64,000 nucleotides of DNA from Auanema rhodensis (Eukaryota > Nematoda > Chromadorea > Rhabditida > Rhabditidae): assembly GCA_964057225.1 (NCBI GenBank), contig OZ059897.1, positions 5,208,001-5,272,000 of the forward strand, given 5' to 3'. How positions within the stretch are numbered: position 1 is the stretch's first letter; each line of letters opens with the position of its first letter. Of this stretch, positions 25,301-39,780 are shown one piece after another. A model generated the notes under the pieces. The model was not told the origin of the DNA and did not search any database. It saw nothing but the letters and a program-made list of their open reading frames with translations. The translations under genes were made by a program, and so were the position numbers.

Positions 25301-28300
25301 ACATGGGGAATCTAATTGTGAAAACCGCATCTCTTTATCTTTCACGTGAAGCGAGTTACATACCAAGTGCACATCACGTGTACATTTAATTAGCATAAAT
25401 TAAAGTTCACGTAAATTTCAAAGTCATGGTTACCATGCACCAATATCAATAAAAATTTGTTTTTAGACTAATATGGACATGGGGAATCTAATTGTGAAAA
25501 CCGCATCTCTTTATCTTTCACGTGAAGCGAGTTACATACCAAGTGCACATCACGTGTACATTTAATTAGCATAAATTAAAGTTCACGTAAATTTCAAAGT
25601 CATGGTTACCATGCACCAATATCAATAAAAATTTGTTTTTAGACTAATATGGACATGGGGAATCTAATTTTGAAAACCGCATCTCTTTATCTTTCACGTG
25701 AAGCGAGTTACATACCAAGTGCACATCACGTGTACATTTAATTAGCATAAATTAAAGTTCACGTAAATTTCAAAGTCATGGTTACCATGCACCAATATCA
25801 ATAAAAATTTGTTTTTAGACTAATATGGACATGGGGAATCTAATTGTGAAAACCGCATCTCTTTATCTTTCACGTGAAGCGAGTTACATACCAAGTGCAC
25901 ATCACGTGTACATTTAATTAGCATAAATTAAAGTTCACGTAAATTTCAAAGTCATGGTTACCATGCACCAATATCAATAAAAATTTGTTTTTAGACTAAT
26001 ATGGACATGGGGAATCTAATTGTGAAAACCGCATCTCTTTATCTTTCACGTGAAGCGAGTTACATACCAAGTGCACATCACGTGTACATTTAATTAGCAT
26101 AAATTAAAGTTCACGTAAATTTCAAAGTCATGGTTACCATGCACCAATATCAATAAAAATTTGTTTTTAGACTAATATGGACATGGGGAATCTAATTTTG
26201 AAAACCGCATCTCTTTATCTTTCACGTGAAGCGAGTTACATACCAAGTGCACATCACGTGTACATTTAATTAGCATAAATTAAAGTTCACGTAAATTTCA
26301 AAGTCATGGTTACCATGCACCAATATCAATAAAAATTTGTTTTTAGACTAATATGGACATGGGGAATCTAATTTTAAAAACCGCATCTCTTTATCTTTCA
26401 CGTGAAGCGAGTTACATACCAAGTGCACATCACGTGTACATTTAATTAGCATAAATTAAAGTTCACGTAAATTTCAAAGTCATAGTTACCATGCACTAAT
26501 ATCAATAAAAATTTGTTTTTAGACTAATATGGACATGGGGAATCTAATTTTAAAAACCTGCATCTCTTTATCTTTCACGTGAAGCGAGTTACATACCAAG
26601 TGCACATCACGTGTACATTTAATTAGCATAAATTAAAGTTCACGTAAATTTCAAAGTCATGGTTACCATGCACCAATATCAATAAAAATTTGTTTTTAGA
26701 CTAATATGGACATGGGGAATCTAATTTTAAAAACCTGCATCTCTTTATCTTTCACGTGAAGCGAGTTACATACCAAGTGCACATCACGTGTACATTTAAT
26801 TAGCATAAATTAAAGTTCACGTAAATTTTAAAGTCGTGGTTACCATGCACTATTATCAATAAAAATTTGTTTTTAGACTAATATGGACATGGGGAATCTA
26901 ATTTTGAAAACCGCATCTCTTTATCTTTCACGTGAAGCAAGTTACATACCAAGTGCACATCACGTGCACATTTAATTAGCATAAATCAAAGTTCACGTAA
27001 ATTTCAAAGTCATGGTTGCCATGCACCAATATCAATAAAAATTTGTTTTTAGACTAATATGGACATGGGGAATCTAATTTTGAAAACTGCATCTCTTTAT
27101 CTTTCACGTGAAGCGAGTTACATACCAAGTGCACATCACGTGTACATTTAATTAGCATAAATTAAAGTTCACGTAAATTTCAAAGTCATGGTTACCATGC
27201 ACCAATATCAATAAAAATTTGTTTTTAGACTAATATGGACATGGGGAATCTAATTTTAAAAACCTGCATCTCTTTATCTTTCACGTGAAGCGAGTTACAT
27301 ACCAAGTGCACATCACGTGTACATTTAATTAGCATAAATTAAAGTTCACGTAAATTTCAAAGTCATGGTTACCATGCACCAATATCAATAAAAATTTGTT
27401 TTTAGATTAATATGGACATGGGGAATCTAATTTTGAAAACCGCATCCCTTTATCTTTCACGTGAAGCGAGTTACATACCAAGTGCACATCACGTGTACAT
27501 TTAATTAGCATAAATTAAAGTTCACGTAAATTTCAAAGTCATGGTTACCATGCACCAATATCAATAAAAATTTGTTTTTAGACTAATATGGACATGGGGA
27601 ATCTAATTTTAAAAACCTGCATCTCTTTATCTTTCACGTGAAGCGAGTTACATACCAAGTGCACATCACGTGTACATTTAATTAGCATAAATTAAAGTTC
27701 ACGTAAATTTTAAAGTCGTGGTTACCATGCACTATTATCAATAAAAATTTGTTTTTAGACTAATATGGACATGGGGAATCTAATTTTGAAAACCGCATCT
27801 CTTTATCTTTCACGTGAAGCAAGTTACATACCAAGTGCACATCACGTGCACATTTAATTAGCATAAATCAAAGTTCACGTAAATTTCAAAGTCATGGTTA
27901 CCATGCACCAATATTAATAAAAATTTGTTTTTAGATTAATATGGACATGGGGAATCTAATTTTGAAAACCGCATCTCTTTATCTTTCACGTGAAGCGAGT
28001 TACATACCAAGTGCACATCACGTGTACATTTAATTAGCATAAATTAAAGTTCACGTAAATTTCAAAGTCATGGTTACCATGCACCAATATCAATAAAAAT
28101 TTGTTTTTAGACTAATATGGACATGGGGAATCTAATTGTGAAAACCGCATCTCTTTATCTTTCACGTGAAGCGAGTTACATACCAAGTGCACATCACGTG
28201 TACATTTAATTAGCATAAATTAAAGTTCACGTAAATTTCAAAGTCATGGTTACCATGCACCAATATCAATAAAAATTTGTTTTTAGACTAATATGGACAT

Positions 28301-28488
28301 GGGGAATCTAATTTTGAAAACCGCATCTCTTTATCTTTCACGTGAAGCGAGTTACATACCAAGTGCACATCACGTGTACATTTAATTAGCATAAATTAAA
28401 GTTCACGTAAATTTCAAAGTCATGGTTACCATGCACCAATATCAATAAAAATTTGTTTTTAGACTAATATGGACATGGGGAATCTAAT
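22344..28488. repeat. 18-mer block duplication (3,172 bp offset)
   Basis: About 2.97 kb at 22,344-25,316 recurs at 25,516-28,488. The offset is 18 x 176 + 4. It links TTGTG at 22,850/26,022, GTCGTGG at 23,661/26,833 and 24,543/27,715, GAAAACTGC near 23,913/27,085, CATCCCTTT at 24,271/27,443 and ATTAATAAAA near 24,742/27,914. The only difference I noticed is CATGGTTGCC near 27,014 in the second copy. The near identity suggests a recent event. Confidence 0.85.
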
Positions 28489-28841
28489 TTTGAAAACCGC
28501 ATCTCTTTATCTTTCACGTGAAGCGAGTTACATACCAAGTGCACATCACGTGTACATTTAATTAGCATAAATTAAAGTTCACGTAAATTTCAAAGTCATG
28601 GTTACCATGCACCAATATCAATAAAAATTTGTTTTTAGACTAATATGGACATGGGGAATCTAATTTTAAAAACCGCATCTCTTTATCTTTCACGTGAAGC
28701 GAGTTACATACCAAGTGCACATCACGTGTACATTTAATTAGCATAAATTAAAGTTCACGTAAATTTCAAAGTCATGGTTACCATGCACCAATATCAATAA
28801 AAATTTGTTTTTAGACTAATATGGACATGGGGAATCTAATT

Positions 28842-31480
28842 TTAAAAACCGCATCTCTTTATCTTTCACGTGAAGCGAGTTACATACCAAGTGCACATCA
28901 CGTGTACATTTAATTAGCATAAATTAAAGTTCACGTAAATTTCAAAGTCATAGTTACCATGCACTAATATCAATAAAAATTTGTTTTTAGACTAATATGG
29001 ACATGGGGAATCTAATTTTAAAAACCTGCATCTCTTTATCTTTCACGTGAAGCGAGTTACATACCAAGTGCACATCACGTGTACATTTAATTAGCATAAA
29101 TTAAAGTTCACGTAAATTTCAAAGTCATGGTTACCATGCACCAATATCAATAAAAATTTGTTTTTAGACTAATATGGACATGGGGAATCTAATTTTAAAA
29201 ACCTGCATCTCTTTATCTTTCACGTGAAGCGAGTTACATACCAAGTGCACATCACGTGTACATTTAATTAGCATAAATTAAAGTTCACGTAAATTTTAAA
29301 GTCGTGGTTACCATGCACTATTATCAATAAAAATTTGTTTTTAGACTAATATGGACATGGGGAATCTAATTTTGAAAACCGCATCTCTTTATCTTTCACG
29401 TGAAGCAAGTTACATACCAAGTGCACATCACGTGCACATTTAATTAGCATAAATCAAAGTTCACGTAAATTTCAAAGTCATGGTTACCATGCACCAATAT
29501 CAATAAAAATTTGTTTTTAGATTAATATGGACATGGGGAATCTAATTTTGAAAACCGCATCCCTTTATCTTTCACGTGAAGCGAGTTACATACCAAGTGC
29601 ACATCACGTGTACATTTAATTAGCATAAATTAAAGTTCACGTAAATTTCAAAGTCATGGTTACCATGCACCAATATCAATAAAAATTTGTTTTTAGACTA
29701 ATATGGACATGGGGAATCTAATTTTAAAAACCTGCATCTCTTTATCTTTCACGTGAAGCGAGTTACATACCAAGTGCACATCACGTGTACATTTAATTAG
29801 CATAAATTAAAGTTCACGTAAATTTTAAAGTCGTGGTTACCATGCACTATTATCAATAAAAATTTGTTTTTAGACTAATATGGACATGGGGAATCTAATT
29901 TTGAAAACCGCATCTCTTTATCTTTCACGTGAAGCAAGTTACGTACCAAGTGCACATCACGTGCACATTTAATTAGCATAAATCAAAGTTCACGTAAATT
30001 TCAAAGTCATGGTTACCATGCACCAATATTAATAAAAATTTGTTTTTAGATTAATATGGACATGGGGAATCTAATTTTGAAAACCGCATCTCTTTATCTT
30101 TCACGTGAAGCGAGTTACATACCAAGTGCACATCACGTGTACATTTAATTAGCATAAATTAAAGTTCACGTAAATTTCAAAGTCATGGTTACCATGCACC
30201 AATATCAATAAAAATTTGTTTTTAGACTAATATGGACATGGGGAATCTAATTGTGAAAACCGCATCTCTTTATCTTTCACGTGAAGCGAGTTACATACCA
30301 AGTGCACATCACGTGTACATTTAATTAGCATAAATTAAAGTTCACGTAAATTTCAAAGTCATGGTTACCATGCACCAATATCAATAAAAATTTGTTTTTA
30401 GACTAATATGGACATGGGGAATCTAATTTTGAAAACCGCATCTCTTTATCTTTCACGTGAAGCGAGTTACATACCAAGTGCACATCACGTGTACATTTAA
30501 TTAGCATAAATTAAAGTTCACGTAAATTTCAAAGTCATGGTTACCATGCACCAATATCAATAAAAATTTGTTTTTAGACTAATATGGACATGGGGAATCT
30601 AATTTTGAAAACCGCATCTCTTTATCTTTCACGTGAAGCGAGTTACATACCAAGTGCACATCACGTGTACATTTAATTAGCATAAATTAAAGTTCACGTA
30701 AATTTCAAAGTCATGGTTACCATGCACCAATATCAATAAAAATTTGTTTTTAGACTAATATGGACATGGGGAATCTAATTTTAAAAACCGCATCTCTTTA
30801 TCTTTCACGTGAAGCGAGTTACATACCAAGTGCACATCACGTGTACATTTAATTAGCATAAATTAAAGTTCACGTAAATTTCAAAGTCATAGTTACCATG
30901 CACTAATATCAATAAAAATTTGTTTTTAGACTAATATGGACATGGGGAATCTAATTTTAAAAACCTGCATCTCTTTATCTTTCACGTGAAGCGAGTTACA
31001 TACCAAGTGCACATCACGTGTACATTTAATTAGCATAAATTAAAGTTCACGTAAATTTCAAAGTCATGGTTACCATGCACCAATATCAATAAAAATTTGT
31101 TTTTAGACTAATATGGACATGGGGAATCTAATTTTAAAAACCTGCATCTCTTTATCTTTCACGTGAAGCGAGTTACATACCAAGTGCACATCACGTGTAC
31201 ATTTAATTAGCATAAATTAAAGTTCACGTAAATTTTAAAGTCGTGGTTACCATGCACTATTATCAATAAAAATTTGTTTTTAGACTAATATGGACATGGG
31301 GAATCTAATTTTGAAAACCGCATCTCTTTATCTTTCACGTGAAGCAAGTTACATACCAAGTGCACATCACGTGCACATTTAATTAGCATAAATCAAAGTT
31401 CACGTAAATTTCAAAGTCATGGTTACCATGCACCAATATCAATAAAAATTTGTTTTTAGATTAATATGGACATGGGGAAT
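28842..31480. repeat. Shortened third and fourth copies of the 18-mer block
   Basis: The marker order of the 3,172-bp block returns, but with whole monomers missing. GTCGTGG lies at 29,301, 29,830 and 31,240, CATCCCTTT at 29,558 and AGATTAAT near 30,050. The distance from GTCGTGG to CATCCCTTT is 257 here and 610 in the full copy, a loss of 353 = 176 + 177. The distance from the second GTCGTGG to the next block start is 1,410, compared with 1,586 and 2,290 in earlier copies. All differences are whole monomers. Confidence 0.75.
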
Positions 31481-31883
31481 CTAATTTTGAAAACCGCATC
31501 TCTTTATCTTTCACGTGAAGCGAGTTACATACCAAGTGCACATCACGTGTACATTTAATTAGCATAAATTAAAGTTCACGTAAATTTCAAAGTCATGGTT
31601 ACCATGCACCAATATCAATAAAAATTTGTTTTTAGACTAATATGGACATGGGGAATCTAATTGTGAAAACCGCATCTCTTTATCTTTCACGTGAAGCGAG
31701 TTACATACCAAGTGCACATCACGTGTACATTTAATTAGCATAAATTAAAGTTCACGTAAATTTCAAAGTCATGGTTACCATGCACCAATATCAATAAAAA
31801 TTTGTTTTTAGACTAATATGGACATGGGGAATCTAATTGTGAAAACCGCATCTCTTTATCTTTCACGTGAAGCGAGTTACATA

Positions 31884-33092
31884 CCAAGTGCACATCACGT
31901 GTACATTTAATTAGCATAAATTAAAGTTCACGTAAATTTCAAAGTCATGGTTACCATGCACCAATATCAATAAAAATTTGTTTTTAGACTAATATGGACA
32001 TGGGGAATCTAATTTTAAAAACCGCATCTCTTTATCTTTCACGTGAAGCAAGTTACATACCAAGTGCACAGCACGTGTACATTTAATTAGCATAAATTAA
32101 AGTTCACGTAAATTTCAAAGTCATGGTTACCATGCACTAATATCAATAAAAATTTGTTTTTAGACTAATATGGACATGGGGAATCTAATTTTGAAAACCG
32201 CATCTCTTTATCTTTCACGTGAAGCAAGTTACATACCAAGTGCACATCACGTGCACATTTAATTAGCATAAATTAAAGTTCACGTAAATTTCAAAGTCAT
32301 GGTTACCATGCACTAATATCAATAAAAATTTGTTTTTAGACTAATATGGACATGGGGAATCTAATTTTGAAAACCGCATCTCTTTATCTTTCACGTGAAG
32401 CGAGTTACATACCAAGTGCACATCACGTGTACATTTAATTAGCATAAATTAAAGTTCACGTAAATTTCAAAGTCATGGTTACCATGCACCAATATCAATA
32501 AAAATTTGTTTTTAGACTAATATGGACATGGGGAATCTAATTGTGAAAACCGCATCTCTTTATCTTTCACGTGAAGCGAGTTACATACCAAGTGCACATC
32601 ACGTGTACATTTAATTAGCATAAATTAAAGTTCACGTAAATTTCAAAGTCATGGTTACCATGCACCAATATCAATAAAAATTTGTTTTTAGACTAATATG
32701 GACATGGGGAATCTAATTTTAAAAACCGCATCTCTTTATCTTTCACGTGAAGCAAGTTACATACCAAGTGCACAGCACGTGTACATTTAATTAGCATAAA
32801 TTAAAGTTCACGTAAATTTCAAAGTCATGGTTACCATGCACTAATATCAATAAAAATTTGTTTTTAGACTAATATGGACATGGGGAATCTAATTTTGAAA
32901 ACCGCATCTCTTTATCTTTCACGTGAAGCAAGTTACATACCAAGTGCACATCACGTGCACATTTAATTAGCATAAATTAAAGTTCACGTAAATTTCAAAG
33001 TCATGGTTACCATGCACTAATATCAATAAAAATTTGTTTTTAGACTAATATGGACATGGGGAATCTAATTTTGAAAACCGCATCTCTTTATC
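31884..33092. repeat. Domain II/III junction with a duplicated 4-monomer (704 bp) unit
   Basis: At 32,037 the array switches from CGAG/TGTG monomers to a CAAG/G35 monomer and a CAAG/C42 monomer, both with CTAAT. Two domain II monomers follow (32,389-32,740). The same pair of domain III monomers then recurs at 32,741-33,092, exactly 704 bases after 32,037. Bases 31,981-32,400 are the same as bases 121-540 at the window start. The junction itself has been duplicated. Confidence 0.8.
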
Positions 33093-36000
33093 TTTCACGC
33101 GAAGCAAGTTACATACCAAGTGCACATCACGTGCACATTTAATTAGCATAAATTAAAGTTCACGTAAATTTCAAAGTCATGGTTACCATGCACCAATATC
33201 AATAAAAATTTGTTTTTAGACTAATATGGACATGAGGAATCTAATTTTGAAAACCGCATCTCTTTATCTTTCACGTGAAGCAAGTTACATACCAAGTGCA
33301 CATCACGTGCACATTTAATTAGCATAAATTAAAGTTCACGTAAATTTCAAAGTCATGGTTACCATGCACCAATATCAATAAAAATTTGTTTTTAGACTAA
33401 TATGGACATGGGGAATCTAATTTTGAAAACCGCATCTCTTTATCTTTCACGTGAAGCAAGTTACATACCAAGTGCACATCACGTGCACATTTAATTAGCA
33501 TAAATTAAAGTTCACGTAAATTTCAAAGTCATGGTTACCATGCACCAATATCAAAAAAAATTTGTTTTTAGACTAATATGGACATGGGGAATCTAATTCT
33601 GAAAACCGCATCTCTTTATCTTTCACGTGAAGCAAGTTACATACCAAGTGCACATCACGTGCACATTTAATTAGCATAAATTAAAGTTCACGTAAATTTC
33701 AAAGTCATGGTTACCATGCACCAATATCAATAAAAATTTGTTTTTAGACTAATATGGACATGGGGAATCTAATTTTGAAAACCGCATCTCTTTATCTTTC
33801 ACGTGAAGCAAGTTACATACCAAGTGCACATCACGTGTACATTTAATTAGCATAAATTAAAGTTCACGTAAATTTCAAAGTCATGGTTACCATGCACCAA
33901 TATCAATAAAAATTTGTTTTTAGACTAATATGGACATGGGGAATCTAATTTTGAAAACCGCATCTCTTTATCTTTCACGTGAAGCAAGTTACATACCAAG
34001 TGCACATCACGTGCACATTTAATTAGCATAAATTAAAGTTCACGTAAATTTCAAAGTCATGGTTACCATGCACCAATATCAATAAAAATTTGTTTTTAGA
34101 CTAATATGGACATGGGGAATCTAATTTTAAAAACCGCATCTCTTTATCTTTCACGTGAAGCAAGTTACATACCAAGTGCACATCACGTGTACATTTAATT
34201 AGCATAAATTAAAGTTCACTTAAATTTCAAAGTCATGGTTACCATGCACCAATATCAATAAAAATTTGTTTTTAGACTAATATGGACATGTGGAATCTAA
34301 TTTTGAAAACCGCATCTCTTTATCTTTCACGTGAAGTGAGTTACATACCAAGTGCACATCACGTGTACATTTAATTAGCATTAATTAAAGTTCACGTAAA
34401 TTTCAAAGTCATGGTTACCATGCACCAATATCAATAAAAATTTGTTTTTAGATTAATATGGACATGGGGAATCTAATTTTGAAAACCGCATCTCTTTATC
34501 TTTCACGTGAAGCAAGTTACATACCAAGTGCACAGCACGTGTACATTTAATTAGCATAAATTAAAGTTCACGTAAATTTCAAAGTCATGGTTACCATGCA
34601 CCAATATCAATAAAAATTTGTTTTTAGACTAATATGGACATGGGGAATCTAATTTTGAAAACCGCATCTCTTTATCTTTCACGTGAAGCGAGTTACATAC
34701 CAAGTGCACATCACGTGTACATTTAATTAGCATAAATTAAAGTTCACGTAAATTTCAAAGTCATGGTTACCATGCACCAATATCAATAAAAATTTGTTTT
34801 TAGACTAATATGGACATGTGAAATCTAATTTTAAAAACCGCATCTCTTTATCTTTCACGTGAAGCAAGTTACATACCAAGTGCACATCACGTGTACATTT
34901 AATTAGCATAAATTAAAGTTCACGTAAATTTCAAAGTCATGGTTACCATGCACCAATATCAATAAAAATTTGTTTTTAGACTAATATGGACATGTGGAAT
35001 CTAATTTTAAAAACCGCATCTCTTTATCTTTCACGTGAAGCAAGTTACATACCAAGTGCACATCACGTGTACATTTAATTAGCATAAATTAAAGTTCACG
35101 TAAATTTCAAAGTCATGGTTACCATGCACCAATATCAATAAAAATTTGTTTTTAGACTAATATGGACATGGGGAATCTAATTTCAAAAACCGCATCTCTT
35201 TATCTTTCACGTGAAGCAAGTTACATACCAAGTGCACATCACGTGTACATTTAATTAGCATAAATTAAAGTTCACGTAAATTTCAAAGTCATGGTTACCA
35301 TGCACCAATATCAATAAAAATTTGTTTTTAGACTAATATGGACATGTGGAATCTAATTTTGAAAACCGCATCTCTTTATCTTTCACGTGAAGTGAGTTAC
35401 ATACCAAGTGCACATCACGTGTACATTTAATTAGCATAAATTAAAGTTCACGTAAATTTCAAAGTCATGGTTACCATGCACCAATATCAATAAAAATTTG
35501 TTTTTAGACTAATATGGACATGGGGAATCTAATTTTGAAAACCGCATCTCTTTATCTTTCACGTGAAGCAAGTTACATACCAAGTGCACAGCACGTGTAC
35601 ATTTAATTAGCATAAATTAAAGTTCACGTAAATTTCAAAGTCATGGTTACCATGCACCAATATCAATAAAAATTTGTTTTTAGACTAATATGGACATGGG
35701 GAATCTAATTTTGAAAACCGCATCTCTTTATCTTTCACGTGAAGCAAGTTACATACCAAGTGCACAGCACGTGTACATTTAATTAGCATAAATTAAAGTT
35801 CACGTAAATTTCAAAGTCATGGTTACCATGCACTAATATCAATAAAAATTTGTTTTTAGACTAATATGGACATGGGGAATCTAATTTTAAAAACCGCATC
35901 TCTTTATCTTTCACGTGAAGCAAGTTACATACCAAGTGCACAGCACGTGTACATTTAATTAGCATAAATTAAAGTTCACGTAAATTTCAAAGTCATGGTT

Positions 36001-39000
36001 ACCATGCAATAATATCAATAAAAATTTGTTTTTAGACTAATATGGACATGGGGAATCTAATTTTGAAAACCGCATCTCTTTATCTTTCACGTGAAGCAAG
36101 TTACATACCAAGTGCACATCACGTGCACATTTAATTAGCATAAATTAAAGTTCACGTAAATTTCAAAGTCATGGTTACCATGCACCAATATCAATAAAAA
36201 TTTGTTTTTAGACTAATATGGACATGAGGAATCTAATTTTGAAAACCGCATCTCTTTATCTTTCACGTGAAGCAAGTTACATACCAAGTGCACATCACGT
36301 GCACATTTAATTAGCATAAATTAAAGTTCACGTAAATTTCAAAGTCATGGTTACCATGCACCAATATCAATAAAAATTTGTTTTTAGACTAATATGGACA
36401 TGGGGAATCTAATTTTGAAAACCGCATCTCTTTATCTTTCACGTGAAGCAAGTTACATACCAAGTGCACATCACGTGCACATTTAATTAGCATAAATTAA
36501 AGTTCACGTAAATTTCAAAGTCATGGTTACCATGCACCAATATCAATAAAAATTTGTTTTTAGACTAATATGGACATGGGGAATCTAATTTTGAAAACCG
36601 CATCTCTTTATCTTTCACGTGAAGCAAGTTACATACCAAGTGCACATCACGTGCACATTTAATTAGCATAAATTAAAGTTCACGTAAATTTCGAAGTCAT
36701 GGTTACCATGCACCAATATCAATAAAAATTTGTTTTTAGACTAATATGGACATGGGGAATCTAATTTTGAAAACCGCATCTCTTTATCTTTCACGTGAAG
36801 CAAGTTACATACCAAGTGCACATCACGTGTACATTTAATTAGCATAAATTAAAGTTCACGTAAATTTCAAAGTCATGGTTACCATGCACCAATATCAATA
36901 AAAATTTGTTTTTAGACTAATATGGACATGGGGAATCTAATTTTGAAAACCGCATCTCTTTATCTTTCACGTGAAGCAAGTTACATACCAAGTGCACATC
37001 ACGTGCACATTTAATTAGCATAAATTAAAGTTCACGTAAATTTCAAAGTCATGGTTACCATGCACTAATATCAATAAAAATTTGTTTTTAGACTAATATG
37101 GACATGGGGAATCTAATTTTGAAAACCGCATCTCTTTATCTTTCACGTGAAGCAAGTTACATACCAAGTGCACATCACGTGTACATTTAATTAGCATAAA
37201 TTAAAGTTCACGTAAATTTCAAAGTCATGGTTACCATGCACCAATATCAATAAAAATTTGTTTTTAGACTAATATGGACATGGGGAATCTAATTTTGAAA
37301 ACCGCATCTCTTTATCTTTCACGTGAAGCAAGTTACATACCAAGTGCACATCACGTGCACATTTAATTAGCATAAATTAAAGTTCACGTAAATTTCAAAG
37401 TCATGGTTACCATGCACCAATATCAATAAAAATTTGTTTTTAGACTAATATGGACATGGGGAATCTATTTTTAAAAACCGCATCTCTTTATCTTTCACGT
37501 GAAGCAAGTTACATACCAAGTGCACATCACGTGTACATTTAATTAGCATAAATTAAAGTTCACTTAAATTTCAAAGTCATGGTAACCATGCACCAATATC
37601 AATAAAAATTTGTTTTTAGACTAATATGGACATGTGGAATCTAATTTTGAAAACCGCATCTCTTTATATTTCACGTGAAGTGAGTTACTTACCAAGTGCA
37701 CATCACGTGTACATTTAATTAGCATTAATTAAAGTTCACGTAAATTTCAAAGTCATGGTTACCATGCACCAATATCAATAAAAATTTGTTTTTAGATTAA
37801 TATGGACATGGGGAATCTAATTTTGAAAACCGCATCTCTTTATCTTTCACGTGAAGCAAGTTACATACCAAGTGCACAGCACGTGTACATTTAATTAGCA
37901 TAAATTAAAGTTCACGTAAATTTCAAAGTCATGGTTACCATGCACCAATATCAATAAAAATTTGTTTTTAGACTAATATGGACATGGGGAATCTAATTTT
38001 GAAAACCGCATCTCTTTATCTTTCACGTGAAGCGAGTTACATACCAAGTGCACATCACGTGTACATTTAATTAGCATAAATTAAAGTTCACGTAAATTTC
38101 AAAGTCATGGTTACCATGCACCAATATCAATAAAAATTTGTTTTTAGACTAATATGGACATGTGAAATCTAATTTTAAAAACCGCATCTCTTTATCTTTC
38201 ACGTGAAGCAAGTTACATACCAAGTGCACATCACGTGTACATTTAATTAGCATAAATTAAAGTTCACGTAAATTTCAAAGTCATGGTTACCATGCACCAA
38301 TATCAATAAAAATTTGTTTTTAGACTAATATGGACATGTGGAATCTAATTTTAAAAACCGCATCTCTTTATCTTTCACGTGAAGCAAGTTACATACCAAG
38401 TGCACATCACGTGTACATTTAATTAGCATAAATTAAAGTTCACGTAAATTTCAAAGTCATGGTTACCATGCACCAATATCAATAAAAATTTGTTTTTAGA
38501 CTAATATGGACATGGGGAATCTAATTTCAAAAACCGCATCTCTTTATCTTTCACGTGAAGCAAGTTACATACCAAGTGCACATCACGTGTACATTTAATT
38601 AGCATAAATTAAAGTTCACGTAAATTTCAAAGTCATGGTTACCATGCACCAATATCAATAAAAATTTGTTTTTAGACTAATATGGACATGTGGAATCTAA
38701 TTTTGAAAACCGCATCTCTTTATCTTTCACGTGAAGTGAGTTACATACCAAGTGCACATCACGTGTACATTTAATTAGCATAAATTAAAGTTCACGTAAA
38801 TTTCAAAGTCATGGTTACCATGCACCAATATCAATAAAAATTTGTTTTTAGACTAATATGGACATGGGGAATCTAATTTTGAAAACCGCATCTCTTTATC
38901 TTTCACGTGAAGCAAGTTACATACCAAGTGCACAGCACGTGTACATTTAATTAGCATAAATTAAAGTTCACGTAAATTTCAAAGTCATGGTTACCATGCA

Positions 39001-39780
39001 CCAATATCAATAAAAATTTGTTTTTAGACTAATATGGACATGGGGAATCTAATTTTGAAAACCGCATCTCTTTATCTTTCACGTAAAGCAAGTTACATAC
39101 CAAGTGCACATCACGTGTACATTTAATTAGCATAAATTAAAGTTCACGTAAATTTCAAAGTCATGGTTACCATGCACCAATATCAATAAAAATTTGTTTT
39201 TAGACTAATATGGACATGGGGAATCTAATTTTGAAAACCGCATCTCTTTATCTTTCACGTGAAGCAAGTTACATACCAAGTGCACATCACGTGCACATTT
39301 AATTAGCATAAATTAAAGTTCACGTAAATTTCAAAGTCATGGTTACCATGCACTAATATCAATAAAAATTTGTTTTTAGACTAATATGGACATGGGGAAT
39401 CTAATTTTGAAAACCGCATCTCTTTATCTTTCACGTGAAGCAAGTTACATACCAAGTGCACATCACGTGCACATTTAATTAGCATAAATTAAAGTTCACG
39501 TAAATTTCAAAGTCATGGTTACCATGCACCAATATCAATAAAAATTTGTTTTTAGACTAATATGGACATGGGGAATCTAATTTTGAAAACCGCATCTCTT
39601 TATCTTTCACGTGAAGCAAGTTACATACCAAGTGCACATCACGTGTACATTTAATTAGCATAAATTAAAGTTCACGTAAATTTCAAAGTCATGGTTACCA
39701 TGCACCAATATCAATAAAAATTTGTTTTTAGACTAATATGGACATGGGGAATCTAATTTTGAAAACCGCATCTCTTTATC

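Larger units (their letters stand above)
11065..31143. repeat. Zone of 177-bp monomers (ACCTGC insertion), 35 copies
   Basis: One T is inserted in the ACCGCATC stretch, giving ACCTGCATC. I count 35 such monomers. The first inserted T is at 11,065 and the last at 31,143, and there are none outside. They often come in runs, for example four in a row from about 15,628, 18,445 and 19,505. The insertion removes the CpG of ACCGC. It is linked to CATAGTT/CTAAT and CATGGTT/CCAAT monomers that carry a TTTA end. Confidence 0.9.
8976..32036. repeat. Domain II: CGAG-type array with 171- and 177-bp monomers
   Basis: This central third contains every 171-bp and every 177-bp monomer in the window. CGAG at positions 13-16 predominates. 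Other domain markers are CATAGTT with CTAAT, CGTGGTT with CTATT, TGTGAAAACC and ATCGCATC. ATGTGG monomers disappear after about 14.7 kb and return only near 34.3 kb. The left edge is gradual: CAAG/G35 and TGGG monomers are mixed in until about 18 kb. The right edge at 32,037 is sharp. The size-changed copies are useful landmarks because all block offsets are 176-multiples plus their indels. Confidence 0.85.
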
